Shown here: positions 34,388 to 43,248 of the stretch, one piece after another | How positions within the stretch are numbered: position 1 is the first letter of the stretch | Layout of the letters: each line of letters opens with the position of its first letter | Source of the DNA: Gemmatimonadota bacterium | GTDB lineage: Bacteria; Gemmatimonadota; Gemmatimonadetes; Longimicrobiales; Gaopeijiaceae | NCBI GenBank assembly: GCA_022826565.1 | Contig: JAJDUP010000033.1 | Location: forward strand, 124,001-188,000 | Direction of reading: 5' to 3' | DNA: 64,000 nucleotides | Position numbers and translations under genes: made by a program | Notes under the pieces: model-generated | The model's input: the letters and a program-made list of their open reading frames with translations, nothing else | Database searches by the model: none | Told to the model about the DNA's origin: nothing

Positions 34388-34495
34388 TCAGCGCATCGAT
34401 ACACCCCGGGTCCGGGCGGCGCAGGTACACGGACAGCTACAGGCGCAGGTCGTGCCGCGGGCAATGGCTGCCGTGATGTGCAACGGGTGCCTCAT
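34388..34495 (-). CDS. Candidate 35-residue Cys-alternating peptide
   Basis: A 35-codon frame begins with an ATG that overlaps the TM2 stop (ATGA), so it could be translated by coupling. The product contains five cysteines at alternate positions, TTCACSCPCTCAA, within an Ala/Arg/Thr-rich peptide. A strong terminator follows 24 bases later, and an ATP-grasp ligase gene begins after that. The pattern resembles either a small metal-binding peptide or a precursor of a ribosomally made, modified peptide. I recognise no family, and chance coding remains possible. Confidence 0.42.
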   Translation of the reverse strand: MRHPLHITAAIARGTTCACSCPCTCAARTRGVSMR

Positions 34496-35079
34496 GAGCC
34501 CTTCACCAGTTCCGGAAAGCGATAGACGATGACGCCGGTGCCAGGCGCGTTGTCCACATCCACATACCCCTTGTCGGACATTTGGTTCAGGGCTCTCTCG
34601 ATCTCCTCGAAGGACTTGTCCGTCGCCAGCACACCCTGCGTGACCGTAAGTTCCCCGCCGTTGTCCACCGCGGCCTTCAGCAGTTGCTGTCGCAGGCTCG
34701 GCGGCCTGGAAGGCTTGCGCTTCGGCTTGGCCGTCGTGGCCTGCGGCTGGACGGTCACCTGCTGCGGTGGCAGCATGCGTCCCGCGTGGAAGGGCGGCGG
34801 GACGCGTCCGTCGCGGAAGTTGGCGTTCCGCACCAGCGTCTTCATCCTGAACAGATCGAGGACCTGGCCAACGCCGAGCAGACCGAGGGTGACCAGCCAC
34901 AACAGGCCCGTGAACGGCTTGCCCAGGTAGAAGCGGTGGATCCCGCAGGCCCCCAGAAGACCGGTGCACCACAGCCCGAAGCCCATGCCCGTCGTGTACG
35001 GCGTCTTGCCGCTCGTCTGCTGCACGGCGGGAACGTTGACGTTCAGGTTGACCGAAAGCTCTCCGGGTTTCTCACTCAT
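34492..35079 (-). CDS. TM2-domain membrane protein with C-terminal winged-helix-like domain
   Basis: A 195-residue protein. A TM2 domain with two helices lies at about residues 32-82 (GLLGACGIHRFYLGKPFTG, LLWLVTLGLLGVGQVLDLF) including the conserved DLF. A Pro/Lys linker follows, then a winged-helix-like segment of about 60 residues (LRQQLLKAAVDNGGELTV, FEEIERALNQMSDKGYVDV). GAGGG is 5 bases before the ATG. TM2 proteins are widespread and poorly understood. The C-terminal domain may regulate or sense in the cytoplasm. Confidence 0.82.
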   Translation of the reverse strand: MSEKPGELSVNLNVNVPAVQQTSGKTPYTTGMGFGLWCTGLLGACGIHRFYLGKPFTGLLWLVTLGLLGVGQVLDLFRMKTLVRNANFRDGRVPPPFHAGRMLPPQQVTVQPQATTAKPKRKPSRPPSLRQQLLKAAVDNGGELTVTQGVLATDKSFEEIERALNQMSDKGYVDVDNAPGTGVIVYRFPELVKGS

Positions 35080-35218
35080 GGTGGCCCTCTCACCGCCCCT
35101 TGGTACATCCGCGATTCCGGACGCTGAATCTGTTCAAAAGCGGGGGTTTTGGACAAGTCTTGGCAGCAGTGGTCCAGCGGGTCCGGACGTTCGTGGCGGC
35201 GGCCGCTGCCGTGATCGG

Positions 35219-35836
35219 TCAGTCCGGGGGAAGCGGGTGCAGCGATCTGCGCGGGACGCTGCCCGGTCCCCTGTCTTCGCTTGCGATCGACGCATTGAAA
35301 CCCAGGCGTCCCCCGGCCGCCTTCCACTCCACTGCGTGCGGCACTCCTTCGCTCGCCAGTTCTTGCAGGATGCAGCGCACTTCGTCCGCCAGACGCTGGT
35401 CGAAGAGATGGGGGTTGTCGAGGTACCAACTGACCCAGCCCTCGCTGTGCAGGTGGTGCTTGAATGAGCGACGGTAGGACTCCCACATCTTCTCCTCCAT
35501 GGCTCCGGTCTCCCGTTGGTAGAGCAGATTGCTGAAGTGGCGGAAGCCCGCGGTCATATAGGAGTCCCAGCGCAACTGCTCCGCGGCGGTGAGCTGGTCC
35601 GGATCTTCGGCTGCCCGTGTGACGAAATCGGCGAGTTCACGGTCGCGGAAGACGTGCTCGAGCAGCCGGATGCTGTTTTCGACCATCGAGTTGAAGGTGG
35701 CCGCGCGCACACTTCTCGTATTGCGCCGCGTCTGCTCGTGGCCGAGCCGCATCTGGCGCGCGACCAGAAGCAGCGACAGCACGACGCCCAGGGCGCCGAT
35801 GAACTCGCCGAGGTTCCCGAGTATGTCAAAGTTCAT
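35219..35836 (-). CDS. Membrane-anchored protein of unknown function
   Basis: A 205-residue protein with one N-terminal hydrophobic helix (GEFIGALGVVLSLLLVARQM) and a largely helical cytoplasmic part (MVENSIRLLEHVFRDRELADF, EKMWESYRRSFKHHLHSEGW). This layout recurs in uncharacterised bacterial proteins that look like single-pass sensors or scaffolds; I cannot name a family. The ATG overlaps the stop of the beta-propeller lipoprotein gene by 4 bases, so the two are co-translated. Confidence 0.75.
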   Translation of the reverse strand: MNFDILGNLGEFIGALGVVLSLLLVARQMRLGHEQTRRNTRSVRAATFNSMVENSIRLLEHVFRDRELADFVTRAAEDPDQLTAAEQLRWDSYMTAGFRHFSNLLYQRETGAMEEKMWESYRRSFKHHLHSEGWVSWYLDNPHLFDQRLADEVRCILQELASEGVPHAVEWKAAGGRLGFNASIASEDRGPGSVPRRSLHPLPPD

Positions 35837-36969
35837 TCGAACTCTCCGATGTCGTACCAGTCGAGTGCCCGGTCCGGGACACCGTCGGCATCGTCCGCCC
35901 CGAGCTGCCGGTCGACCAGGACGACCAGCGTCGATCCCACGAGATCAAAGCCCCTCATCCGATCCCTCACCCTCACCGACCCCACGTATTCGGCGTTCTC
36001 GTAGACGTCCAGGTAGGACCACTCGGGCAGGTCGCGCTGCGTGGCGATCCAGTAGCGGTTGTCGGCGTCCACCAGGTGCGCGGCCGTGGAGAGATGGTAG
36101 TTCTTGGGGGTGGTGCGGAAGCGCTCCATCGGTTCCGCGAGGTTCATGTCGGCGGGGAGGCCCAAATCCCGGTTGAAGGCCATGAGTTCCTCTTCGCGCT
36201 CCGCCACCTCCTCCTCGCTGGGAAGCTCCGGGACGTAAGCAGGCGCGCGGAGCACCGTGGCTTCGCCTGTGTCGCCCACAAATATCAGGTGGGCTTCGCA
36301 GGCCAGCAGGATCCAACCGTTGCCACGGTCCGGGATGCCGTCGATGACGTCTCCGCACTCGACATCCCAAGGCCCCGGCGGCGATTCCACATCACGCAGG
36401 ACCTCGCCAGTGGCGATGTTCAACTCGTACCGGTTCATCCGCGGATAAGAGCTCTCGCCAGCAAGCATCGCCATCAGATCCGGCGACACACCCGAGAGAA
36501 CGTCGCCGAACGAGCGGAGGGGAGAAAACACCCCGCCGGGCGTGGTCACATCCGACACATGGGTCCCCGAGGGCTCGAAGATCGTGAAGCGGTTGAGCCC
36601 CAGGTCCATCACCCCGACCGTTCCTTCGTCGCCGCGGGCCAGGTAGGCGGGGCTGTCGAACTCCCCGGGCCCTTCCCCCTTGCGCCCGAAGACACCGACG
36701 ACCGTGCCCTCCCTGTCCACGCAGCGGATCCGGTCCTCGTACGAGTCGACCACGCAGGCCGTTCGCTCGTCCGCGAGAACGGTGACTGCTTCGTGTTCGC
36801 TTGGGGGGAGGGTTGCGGTGTGGGTCAGCTCGGGGGTGAAGATGCCGTCGTCGGTGGTGTCGGGCTGGCCGCAGGCGGTGGTGAGGGCCAGCAGGGCCGC
36901 CAGTGTGGGAATTCGGAGGATCGCGGTGAGGTCGGAGGGGCGGTGGGTGGGCGCGGTCGTGTACGGCAT
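35833..36969 (-). CDS. 6-bladed beta-propeller lipoprotein
   Basis: A 378-residue exported protein with a lipoprotein-like signal (TLAALLALTTACG). The body has repeated propeller strands such as CVVDSYEDRIRCVDREGTVV, GVFGRKGEGPGEFDSPAYL and GVMDLGLNRFTIFEPSG, matching the NHL/6-bladed propeller lipoproteins. The GRKGEGPGEF motif is diagnostic of that group. Its function is probably binding at the cell surface or periplasm. The gene precedes and overlaps the membrane protein gene at 35219-35836. Confidence 0.85.
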   Translation of the reverse strand: MPYTTAPTHRPSDLTAILRIPTLAALLALTTACGQPDTTDDGIFTPELTHTATLPPSEHEAVTVLADERTACVVDSYEDRIRCVDREGTVVGVFGRKGEGPGEFDSPAYLARGDEGTVGVMDLGLNRFTIFEPSGTHVSDVTTPGGVFSPLRSFGDVLSGVSPDLMAMLAGESSYPRMNRYELNIATGEVLRDVESPPGPWDVECGDVIDGIPDRGNGWILLACEAHLIFVGDTGEATVLRAPAYVPELPSEEEVAEREEELMAFNRDLGLPADMNLAEPMERFRTTPKNYHLSTAAHLVDADNRYWIATQRDLPEWSYLDVYENAEYVGSVRVRDRMRGFDLVGSTLVVLVDRQLGADDADGVPDRALDWYDIGEFE

Positions 36970-37214
36970 GAGGCGGATTCCCGGATTGGACGGGCCTGAT
37001 CGGCGTTCAACAAGGCAGAATGGCAGGGGCCGCGTTTGACGTCAATCGAGTCGGACGCTGAGTGCCTGCGCACGGCTGATGACGGTCGCCGCGTGATCAG
37101 CAGCCCGCAACGTTCGACCGTCTGACGGGTATATTGACATTAGCGCCGTCACGGCCTGTTGTGATCCGATGCGGGACGCGGGTGGCCGTGACGCTGTACC
37201 GAAGGAGGACTCCA

Positions 37215-37997
37215 ATGCGCACTCGAAGCGCTGTTCCCCTGTGCCTGCTGACCCTGGCCCTTGCCGGCTGTGACCTCTTCGGGCTCGGGTACATCGAGGA
37301 ACGGGAAGTGACCGTAGGTCCCACACTGGCCAAGTGCTACGGCGTGGGCCTGCAGTCATGCATGGTGGTCGACGGCGAGTACTTCCATGACGGAATCGAA
37401 GGATTCGACTACGAGCCCGGCTACGACTACCGCCTCCGGATCGGCAAGTACGATCCCTGGGACGGCGGGGAACCCCCGCAGGACGCTGGCCGTTACGCCT
37501 ACCGTCTGCTGGAGCAACTGGAGAAGACCCCCGCGCCGTCCACCCCCTCAACCCTGTCGCTGGGTCCGACGCGGGTGACATGCCTCCACAGCGACGACTT
37601 CTGTCTGCTGGTAAACGGCGCGCCGTACGAGGACATGATCACCAGCTTCGAATACGAGGCCGGCGATCACTACGTGCTCGATGCCAACCGGTACCGCGAT
37701 GGCCGATACGTGGTGAGCGAGGTCGCCTCGAGAACCAGGGCAACGGGCGCGGAAGAGGAGATCACCGTCGATCGCCACCGGGTACAGTGCGACGACGGTC
37801 ATCCCGGGTACTGCAAGGTCGTCAACGGCGCGCCCTACCGCGGCGAGATCGTCGGTTTCGATCCGCGGCACGAAGACAGCTACCGCCTGCGCGTCGAGAG
37901 GTTCGACATGCTTCCCGCCGGGATGAGCGGGGCATCCTATGTTCCGGACCACGGGTATCGGTGGCTGGAGACGCTGGAGCGGACGCCGGGCGGCTGA
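37215..37997 (+). CDS. Lipoprotein with three tandem DUF4377-like repeats
   Basis: A 260-residue lipoprotein (LLTLALAGCDLFG). Start ATG 37215 has AGGAGG 6 bases upstream. Three units of about 75 residues follow, each with a paired-cysteine strand and a GFxYExGxxYxL-type strand: EVTVGPTLAKCYGVGLQSC/GFDYEPGYDYRLRI, TRVTCLHSDDFCLLVNG/SFEYEAGDHYVLDA and HRVQCDDGHPGYCKVVNG/GFDPRHEDSYRLRV. This is the DUF4377 pattern, usually seen once. The units probably form disulfides in the periplasm. Role unknown. Confidence 0.85.
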   Translation: MRTRSAVPLCLLTLALAGCDLFGLGYIEEREVTVGPTLAKCYGVGLQSCMVVDGEYFHDGIEGFDYEPGYDYRLRIGKYDPWDGGEPPQDAGRYAYRLLEQLEKTPAPSTPSTLSLGPTRVTCLHSDDFCLLVNGAPYEDMITSFEYEAGDHYVLDANRYRDGRYVVSEVASRTRATGAEEEITVDRHRVQCDDGHPGYCKVVNGAPYRGEIVGFDPRHEDSYRLRVERFDMLPAGMSGASYVPDHGYRWLETLERTPGG

Positions 37998-38016
37998 TTC
38001 GCTGCTGGCAGGCCAC

Positions 38017-38054
38017 TTTGTCCGCCAATTCGGGGCGGATTTGGCGGACGAATC
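38017..38054. repeat. Inverted repeat TTTGTCCGCCAA/TTGGCGGACGAA, copy 1
   Basis: Arms at 38017-38028 and 38041-38052 pair at 11 of 12 positions around a 12-base GC-rich spacer. The segment GGATTTGGCGGACGAATC (38037-38054) recurs with one change at 44468-44485. It follows the DUF4377 gene by 20 bases. It may be a small repeat family of this genome or a remnant of an insertion-element end. The rest of 37998-38241 shows no convincing gene. Confidence 0.55.
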
Positions 38055-38241
38055 CGGGCCCGATGGTCCCCACGGATCACCCGAATTGAGCGGGAATATT
38101 ACCCAGCTGAACGACGGCCGTTTCGGCTCGGGTGTTTTCGCGGGCCCCACTTATGTCGTGTCGCGGGACGGGACGATCGTTCAGGTGATCCAGCGGGACC
38201 ATGACCAGGAGATACCCTGGTAACCGGAAGGTCGGGAATGG

Positions 38242-38673
38242 TCAGGCTGGCGCCTCTACATCGATCTTGCGTGCCGCCGCGGTGAAGTGGCGCACGTTCC
38301 ACGTGATGATCGTGGTGGCACCGGCTTTCACAGCGCATGCAGCGATGAGCATGTCGTAGGTCTGTCCGCCGATCACTCCCTGCTGCTGCGCCCTGCGCAG
38401 CGTGCGCCAGGTCTCTCTTGCAGTCAAATGCGCGACCGGCGTCTCCCGCCAGTTCGCCTCCAGCAACTCGATGGCATCCTTCGATCGAAGGCGGTTGGGC
38501 GCGGGAAGCCGGGTGAGGACGGCGTACGCCTCCGCCAACGAATGAGCCGCGAGCACAAGCTCTTCACCGGCGCGCCCTCGCCGTTCGAGTTCCCTGATGG
38601 TGCGCGCATGGTGTTCGTGCCAGGAACAGACGGTCGCGACGAGGACGCTGGTGTCGCAGAGGTATCGAGTCAC
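38242..38673 (-). CDS. VapC-like PIN-domain toxin
   Basis: A 143-residue PIN-domain ribonuclease. Active-site acids are in RYLCDTSVLVA, LAAHSLAEAYAVL, GGQTYDMLIAACA and TIITWNVRHF; the third acid sits in the TYD motif. It overlaps the AbrB-type antitoxin gene by 4 bases (GTGA). Together they form a complete VapBC module unrelated in antitoxin type to the one at 26539-27170. Confidence 0.88.
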   Translation of the reverse strand: MTRYLCDTSVLVATVCSWHEHHARTIRELERRGRAGEELVLAAHSLAEAYAVLTRLPAPNRLRSKDAIELLEANWRETPVAHLTARETWRTLRRAQQQGVIGGQTYDMLIAACAVKAGATTIITWNVRHFTAAARKIDVEAPA

Positions 38674-38951
38674 CCGGCAGGCTGACGCTCGCCTGCCGAC
38701 GAGGCGCGGGTGCGGAGGCCGGTGGTCGTCTCATCGACCTGTTCGGCCGTCAACAAGGGGCGTCCCTCTCGCGGAACCGCGACCACGACGCAGCCACGCC
38801 GTTCAAGCGACACGTCCAGCGGCACCGGCTCAATCTCGATACGACCGTCTGCGACCCGGAATCGGACGCGGGTTCCCGGTCGCAAACGGCTTGCTTCGCG
38901 CACCGCTTTCGGCACAACCAGGCGGCCTGCCTTGTCGATGGTAGTTTCCAT
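38670..38951 (-). CDS. AbrB/MazE-fold (VapB-type) antitoxin
   Basis: A 93-residue antitoxin with a swapped-hairpin AbrB DNA-binding domain at the start: TTIDKAGRLVVPKAVREASR, then GTRVRFRVADGRIEIEP. The C-terminal tail (LLTAEQVDETTTGLRTRA) should contact the PIN toxin. ATG 38951 is chosen for fit with the family; further in-frame starts exist at 38963 and 38987. Confidence 0.85.
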   Translation of the reverse strand: METTIDKAGRLVVPKAVREASRLRPGTRVRFRVADGRIEIEPVPLDVSLERRGCVVVAVPREGRPLLTAEQVDETTTGLRTRASSAGERQPAG

Positions 38952-39010
38952 GGTAGTAATCATGCCATTACTGGTGCCATCGATCAAGGGCTTCTATTCG
39001 CGCGGGTGAC

Positions 39011-40468
39011 TTACGGTGCCCGCCATCTCCCGCGGCGCAGCAGCTCACCGGTGCCCGCCCCGGCCAGAATCTCCCCGTTCTCGTAGACCACCTCGCCCCG
39101 GCGCAGCGTCATCACGGGCCAACCCGTGACTTGCCATCCGGAGTAGACCGAGAAGCCGGTGCCCGAGAACATGTCCTCGTCGCGGATGGTGCGCGTCTCC
39201 TGCGGATCCCAGAGGACGATGTCGGCGTCCGAGCCCACCGCGATCGTGCCCTTGCGCGGATAGAGCCCGAAGAGTTTGGCCGCGTTGGTCGAGGTCACCG
39301 CCACGAATCGCTCTTCGGAGATGCGGCCCCGCACCACGCCCTCGGACCAGAGCATCGGCCGCACTACCTGAAGGTTGTTGAGGCCGGCGCGGTGGCGGGA
39401 AATCGTCTGCGACGGGTCCATCTTCTCCTCGCGTAGATAGGCGACATGGTCGGTGCCGAGCACATGCACCGATCCGTTAGCGATGCCGGCCCAAAGGGCG
39501 TCCTGGTCACGCTGCCCGCGCAGGGGCGGCTGTCCCACGTAGAGGCCGCGGTCGGGGCCCTCGAAGCGGTCGCGCGTGAAGTGGAGGTAGATGGGACGGG
39601 TCTCGACGAAGACGCTGAGCCCGCGTGACTGGGCGTCCTGCAGCACCCGCAGAGAACCCTCGGAAGAGACGTGGACCGCGTAGATCGGCGCGCCGGTGGC
39701 CTCGGCCATGGCGACCGCGCGCTGGGTGGCCACCACTTCGCCGACCACGGGACGGCTGTCCGGGAAGTACTCGAGCGACGTGCGTCCCGCGGCCGTCAGC
39801 TCGGCGACCGCGTGGGCCAGGATGGGCCCGTCCTCGCAGTGCACCATGGTCAGGATGCCGGCGCGCCCCGCCGCGTCCATGGTCGCCATGTAGTCGGGCA
39901 CTTCGGCGTCGAACACGGACCGCACCATGAAGATCTTGGTGCTGGTCTGGCCGGTCTCGGCGGCCAGGGTGGTCATCTCGCCCTCCTGGGTCACCGGATC
40001 GTTGATGCCCGCATGCAGGATGACGTCCGCAACCGCCTGCTCGCGGATGAGGGCCGCCTCGCGCTCGATCGCCTGGGCGAGCGTCCGCCCCCCGGCCGGA
40101 AAGGCGAAGTTCGAGATCGTCGTGATGCCCCCCGCGAGCGCCGCCCGCGACCCGGTGCGGTAGTCGTCGCGAAGGCGGCTGCTCAGGTGGACGTGAGGGT
40201 CCACGCCGCCCGGCATGATCAGCAGCCCGGAGGCGTCGATCGTACGGGCGCCTGCCCCGGCGGCCAGTCCGGTCCCGATCTCCACGATGGTCCCGTCGCG
40301 CACCAGCACGTCGGCGGCGAACCGTCCCTCCGAGGTGACCACGGTACCGCCGCTGACGAGGATTTCCTGGGGGACGGCGGCGTCGACCGGGCTGGTGGCG
40401 GCCAGCGTCGCGAGGAGCACGGCGGCGGTATGGAGGGGGTGGGCGGGAAAGTCCGGCGAGGCGACCAT
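39011..40468 (-). CDS. Exported dihydropyrimidinase/hydantoinase-like amidohydrolase
   Basis: A 485-residue cyclic amidohydrolase. GGAGGAC lies just before ATG 40468, and the product has a signal peptide (TAAVLLATLAATSPVDAA). The binuclear metal site is complete: DPHVHLSS, the lysine to be carboxylated in TSTKIFMVRS, histidines in TMVHCEDG and IYAVHVSS, and aspartate in LGTDHVAY. Most D-hydantoinases and dihydropyrimidinases are cytoplasmic; the signal peptide here implies periplasmic ring opening of hydantoins, dihydropyrimidines or related lactams. The frame remains open further upstream but without coding character. Confidence 0.88.
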   Translation of the reverse strand: MVASPDFPAHPLHTAAVLLATLAATSPVDAAVPQEILVSGGTVVTSEGRFAADVLVRDGTIVEIGTGLAAGAGARTIDASGLLIMPGGVDPHVHLSSRLRDDYRTGSRAALAGGITTISNFAFPAGGRTLAQAIEREAALIREQAVADVILHAGINDPVTQEGEMTTLAAETGQTSTKIFMVRSVFDAEVPDYMATMDAAGRAGILTMVHCEDGPILAHAVAELTAAGRTSLEYFPDSRPVVGEVVATQRAVAMAEATGAPIYAVHVSSEGSLRVLQDAQSRGLSVFVETRPIYLHFTRDRFEGPDRGLYVGQPPLRGQRDQDALWAGIANGSVHVLGTDHVAYLREEKMDPSQTISRHRAGLNNLQVVRPMLWSEGVVRGRISEERFVAVTSTNAAKLFGLYPRKGTIAVGSDADIVLWDPQETRTIRDEDMFSGTGFSVYSGWQVTGWPVMTLRRGEVVYENGEILAGAGTGELLRRGRWRAP

Positions 40469-40740
40469 GGTGTCCTCCGGGCGGCGGGTCGGCGATGTCG
40501 GACACCATAGCCGGGCCACACGACGGACCGCCAGCCGTTTCCCGTAGCGTGCGCCTCGGTTACGCAAGGACGACTCGCAACTTCGATTCCAAGCGGCGGC
40601 GATAGCCTCGATCTCAAACATCAGCCGGAAGACAAACGACGCTTTTTTCCTGTTTTCCCTTTCTTACATTACAATTATTCGCACAAACGCAGCTTGCGGA
40701 TCCGCTATCAGCCGAAAAAATCAGCCGCGGACGTCCCTAC

Positions 40741-41285
40741 GATCCGGATCGCATGGAGCTGTGCCACCGACTGCATCGGACACTCCGCGATCGCCCTCCC
40801 GGCATCCGTCCCGCTCTTGCGCGAAATTCAAGAGGCCGGACGACCCTGGCGTTCTTCGAGGCGTACTTCTCCAACTTCGTCGAAGGGACGGAATTCCTCG
40901 TGGATTCGCCCTCTACCGCAGCCTGGAGTCCCCCTTCGAGAGGGCCGTCTACATCATGTTCCTCGTCAGCGAGGTACATCCGTTCGCGGACGGCATCGGA
41001 AGGGTCGCGCGCGTAATGATGAATGCTGAACTCGTCGCTGGGGCGGAAGAGCGGATCGTCATACCAACCGTCTTCCGCGGCAACTATCTTGCGGCCTTGC
41101 GCGCGTTGTCCCGCACCGGGCGTCCCGAGCCCCTGGTCCGCGTGCTCGACTACGCGCAGCGCTGGACCCGGGCGCTCGACTGGAGTTCGCTCGCCGCGGC
41201 GGAACGGGAGCTGGAAAGCTGCAACGCGTTTCTGGATTCCGACGAAGCGGAGACGATGGGGAAACGCCTGCGGATGCCGGGTTGA
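40741..41285 (+). pseudogene. Frameshifted Fic-family protein
   Basis: Two reading frames carry pieces of one Fic protein: the frame beginning at 40753 has LAFFEAYFSNFVEGTEFLVD, the usual inhibitory-helix region, and the frame of 40761-41285 has ESPFERAVYIMFLVSEVHPF and the Fic loop. A frameshift or deletion near 40900 separates them. The catalytic loop reads HPFADGIGRVAR, with isoleucine replacing the invariant asparagine of GNGR, so AMP transfer would fail even if the frame were intact. Its stop directly abuts the ATG of the 2OG-oxygenase remnant. Confidence 0.75.
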
Positions 41286-42300
41286 ATGGGCATCAAGGGC
41301 ATGGAATACGGGCACGAGCACGAGCGGCTCGAGCATCTCCTGCGGTCCGTGGAGCAGCCCGGCGACTACTGCGTCGGGGGACGGCTGTACACGCCGATGC
41401 CGCGGGTCATCGTGGACGGAGCCGGAGAGCTCTCGTTTCCGATTCCGGACGCGCAGATCGGGGCGCTCATCGCCGCAGCGGAGCGCGCGCCATACGGGAA
41501 AGGCACCGAGACGCTCGTGGACACGGCGGTTCGCGACTGCTGGCAGATCGACGCCGCGCGCGTTCGTTGGCCGGGCACGCATGGCCGGATTCCTTCGCGA
41601 AGGTCATGGAGCTCGTAGCCGCCGGTCTTGGCCTGCCCGTCGAGAGGCTGAACGCCGAGCTCTACAAACTCCTCATCTACCGCCCAAGAGGCTTCTTCGC
41701 CGAACATCGAGACACCGAGAAGGTGCCGGGGATCGTCGCGACGCTGTCACTGTCGTTGCCCACGCCGGGGGCCGGCGGAGAGCTGGTCGTGCGCCATGGA
41801 GGGAGGGAACAGGCGTTCGATCTGCGCGCGGGCGAGCCGTCCGAGATGTCCTTCGCCGCGTTCTACGCGGATTGCCTGCATGAGGTTCGGCCACTCGCGG
41901 AGGGCCACCGCGTCACGCTTGTCTTCAATCTGTTCCTGGGTTCGTCGGGCGATGTGCCTGCCGCGCCGGATCACTCGGACGTCGCCGCGCAGACTGCGAG
42001 CTGCACGCCGCCGTGCTTCGGATCGAGGAGTTCGGCTCGCCGCCGTATGAGCCTCTGGCCCACGCCTGGGAATGGGGGTTCGACTGGGAGTGGGAAGAGG
42101 ACGATGTCCGGCCCGAAGCCGAAATGGACGAGGTCGACGAGCGGTGGGATGCTCTGGACGGCTGGGTTGCGCGGGACGGGAGTCGTCCGCCGTTCGGAGA
42201 GATCCCGTTGAACGCGCTGGAACTTCTTCCGCAGGGCGCCCTCGACGAGGCCGAGCCCGAATGTCCCGACCGTTGTAGAGACGGATGCCGCCTGCCCCGG
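41286..42300 (+). pseudogene. 2OG-Fe(II) oxygenase broken by frameshifts
   Basis: Three frames in sequence encode one oxygenase. Frame 1 (41286 to about 41570) has GDYCVGGRLYTPMPRVIV and a helical part. Frame 2 (to about 41990) has FAKVMELVAAGLGLPVERL, LLIYRPRGFFAEHRDTEKVP with the iron-binding HxD, and YADCLHEVRPLAEGHRVTLV with the second histidine and 2OG-binding arginine. Frame 3 (from about 42000) has RIEEFGSPPYEPLAHAWEW. Two single-base shifts explain the order. The family hydroxylates proteins or small molecules. The exact 3' end is uncertain because the next gene converges at 42304. Confidence 0.75.
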
Positions 42301-42303
42301 CGT

Positions 42304-43023
42304 TCATTGGTCCGCTCTCTCCTTCTTGATCGCGGCCGCGGGCCGGCGGGTGGCCTCACCCGGGAGGGCAAATCCCGCCCTCAGCCCTTTCCGCACCCGT
42401 TCGATGAACTCGTCGCTCTCGGCGCATGCGAACAAACAGTCGGCGACGTTGTCGATGTCCACCGGGCAGGGTTGTCCGTCAAGCAGCGTGGACAGTCGCC
42501 GGGCCGTCGCCTCCCCGAACTTCTGGCCGGCGATTCGGTGGAGAACCCGCACCTGACCCTTCCGGAACCCGTGCTCTACTCCCTGCTCGAACAACTCATC
42601 CAGACCCAACTGGAAATGATCGGCAACTTCTGCCATTGTTTCCGCCTTTCGTTCCACCTGTCTTGGCGGGAATCTCCACAGCATCCGCCCTGTGATCTTC
42701 TTCCGCGACGTTTCACCAAAGGAGCGACGCGATTCTACATCCTCGGCATCGCCGGTCTGCGGCGGCGTCCCGTTTTCCGTCTGCACCCGCTCGAGGAACT
42801 CGGCCTCGGTGCCGGATTCGAACAACGCGGCGGCCACCCTGCCAATGCTATCGCGACGTGACAGGTCGACGACGTAACACAGCCACTCAGCCGTCCGCTT
42901 GTCGAATCTTCGGGCGGTCTGATCGCGCAGGAGCAATGCCTGTCCCGTCAAGATCCCGTGCCGCATGACATTCCGGGCCGATTCGTCAGAAATTCGCTCT
43001 AGCACGTCTTCCACTTCGATCAC
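42304..43023 (-). CDS. Helical protein of unknown function, DUF4351-like C terminus
   Basis: A 239-residue protein rich in charged helices. The part from about residue 150 (GFRKGQVRVLHRIAGQKFGE, ARRLSTLLDG, DNVADCLFACAESDEFIERV) resembles the DUF4351/Rpn C-terminal helical module, which normally follows a PD-(D/E)xK nuclease domain. No such nuclease domain is visible in the N-terminal half. The start is GTG 43023 or GTG 43014, because GGGAG lies 10 bases before the latter. I would not assign a function. Confidence 0.6.
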   Translation of the reverse strand: MIEVEDVLERISDESARNVMRHGILTGQALLLRDQTARRFDKRTAEWLCYVVDLSRRDSIGRVAAALFESGTEAEFLERVQTENGTPPQTGDAEDVESRRSFGETSRKKITGRMLWRFPPRQVERKAETMAEVADHFQLGLDELFEQGVEHGFRKGQVRVLHRIAGQKFGEATARRLSTLLDGQPCPVDIDNVADCLFACAESDEFIERVRKGLRAGFALPGEATRRPAAAIKKERADQ

Positions 43024-43233
43024 TCTCCCTGCCCCATTTCCGCTTCCGTTGTTCCGGGAAGCGCCGTCAATCTAATATCGCGTCCAGGGCTTGGGCCATG
43101 ACAGGTTCGCCTGGTGACGACCTCGGCCGACCACTCATAATTGACGCCGGGTCCACACGCCAATGACGGAGCCCTGATCGCACCGCTGTATCCTCCTCCC
43201 CCGAAACGGTTCGCGCGCCCCAGAGCGGGGAGG

Positions 43234-43239
43234 TATGAT
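43234..43239 (+). promoter_or_regulatory. Candidate -10 box giving a near-leaderless Uma2 mRNA
   Basis: TATGAT lies 9 bases before the ATG at 43249, too close for a ribosome-binding site. The same arrangement (TATATT, 9 bases, ATG) precedes the second Uma2 copy at 53308, and the intervening GTGTCCACC is identical in both. This suggests a leaderless or very short-leader transcript. The -35 region is weak. Confidence 0.4.
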
Positions 43240-43248
43240 GTGTCCACC

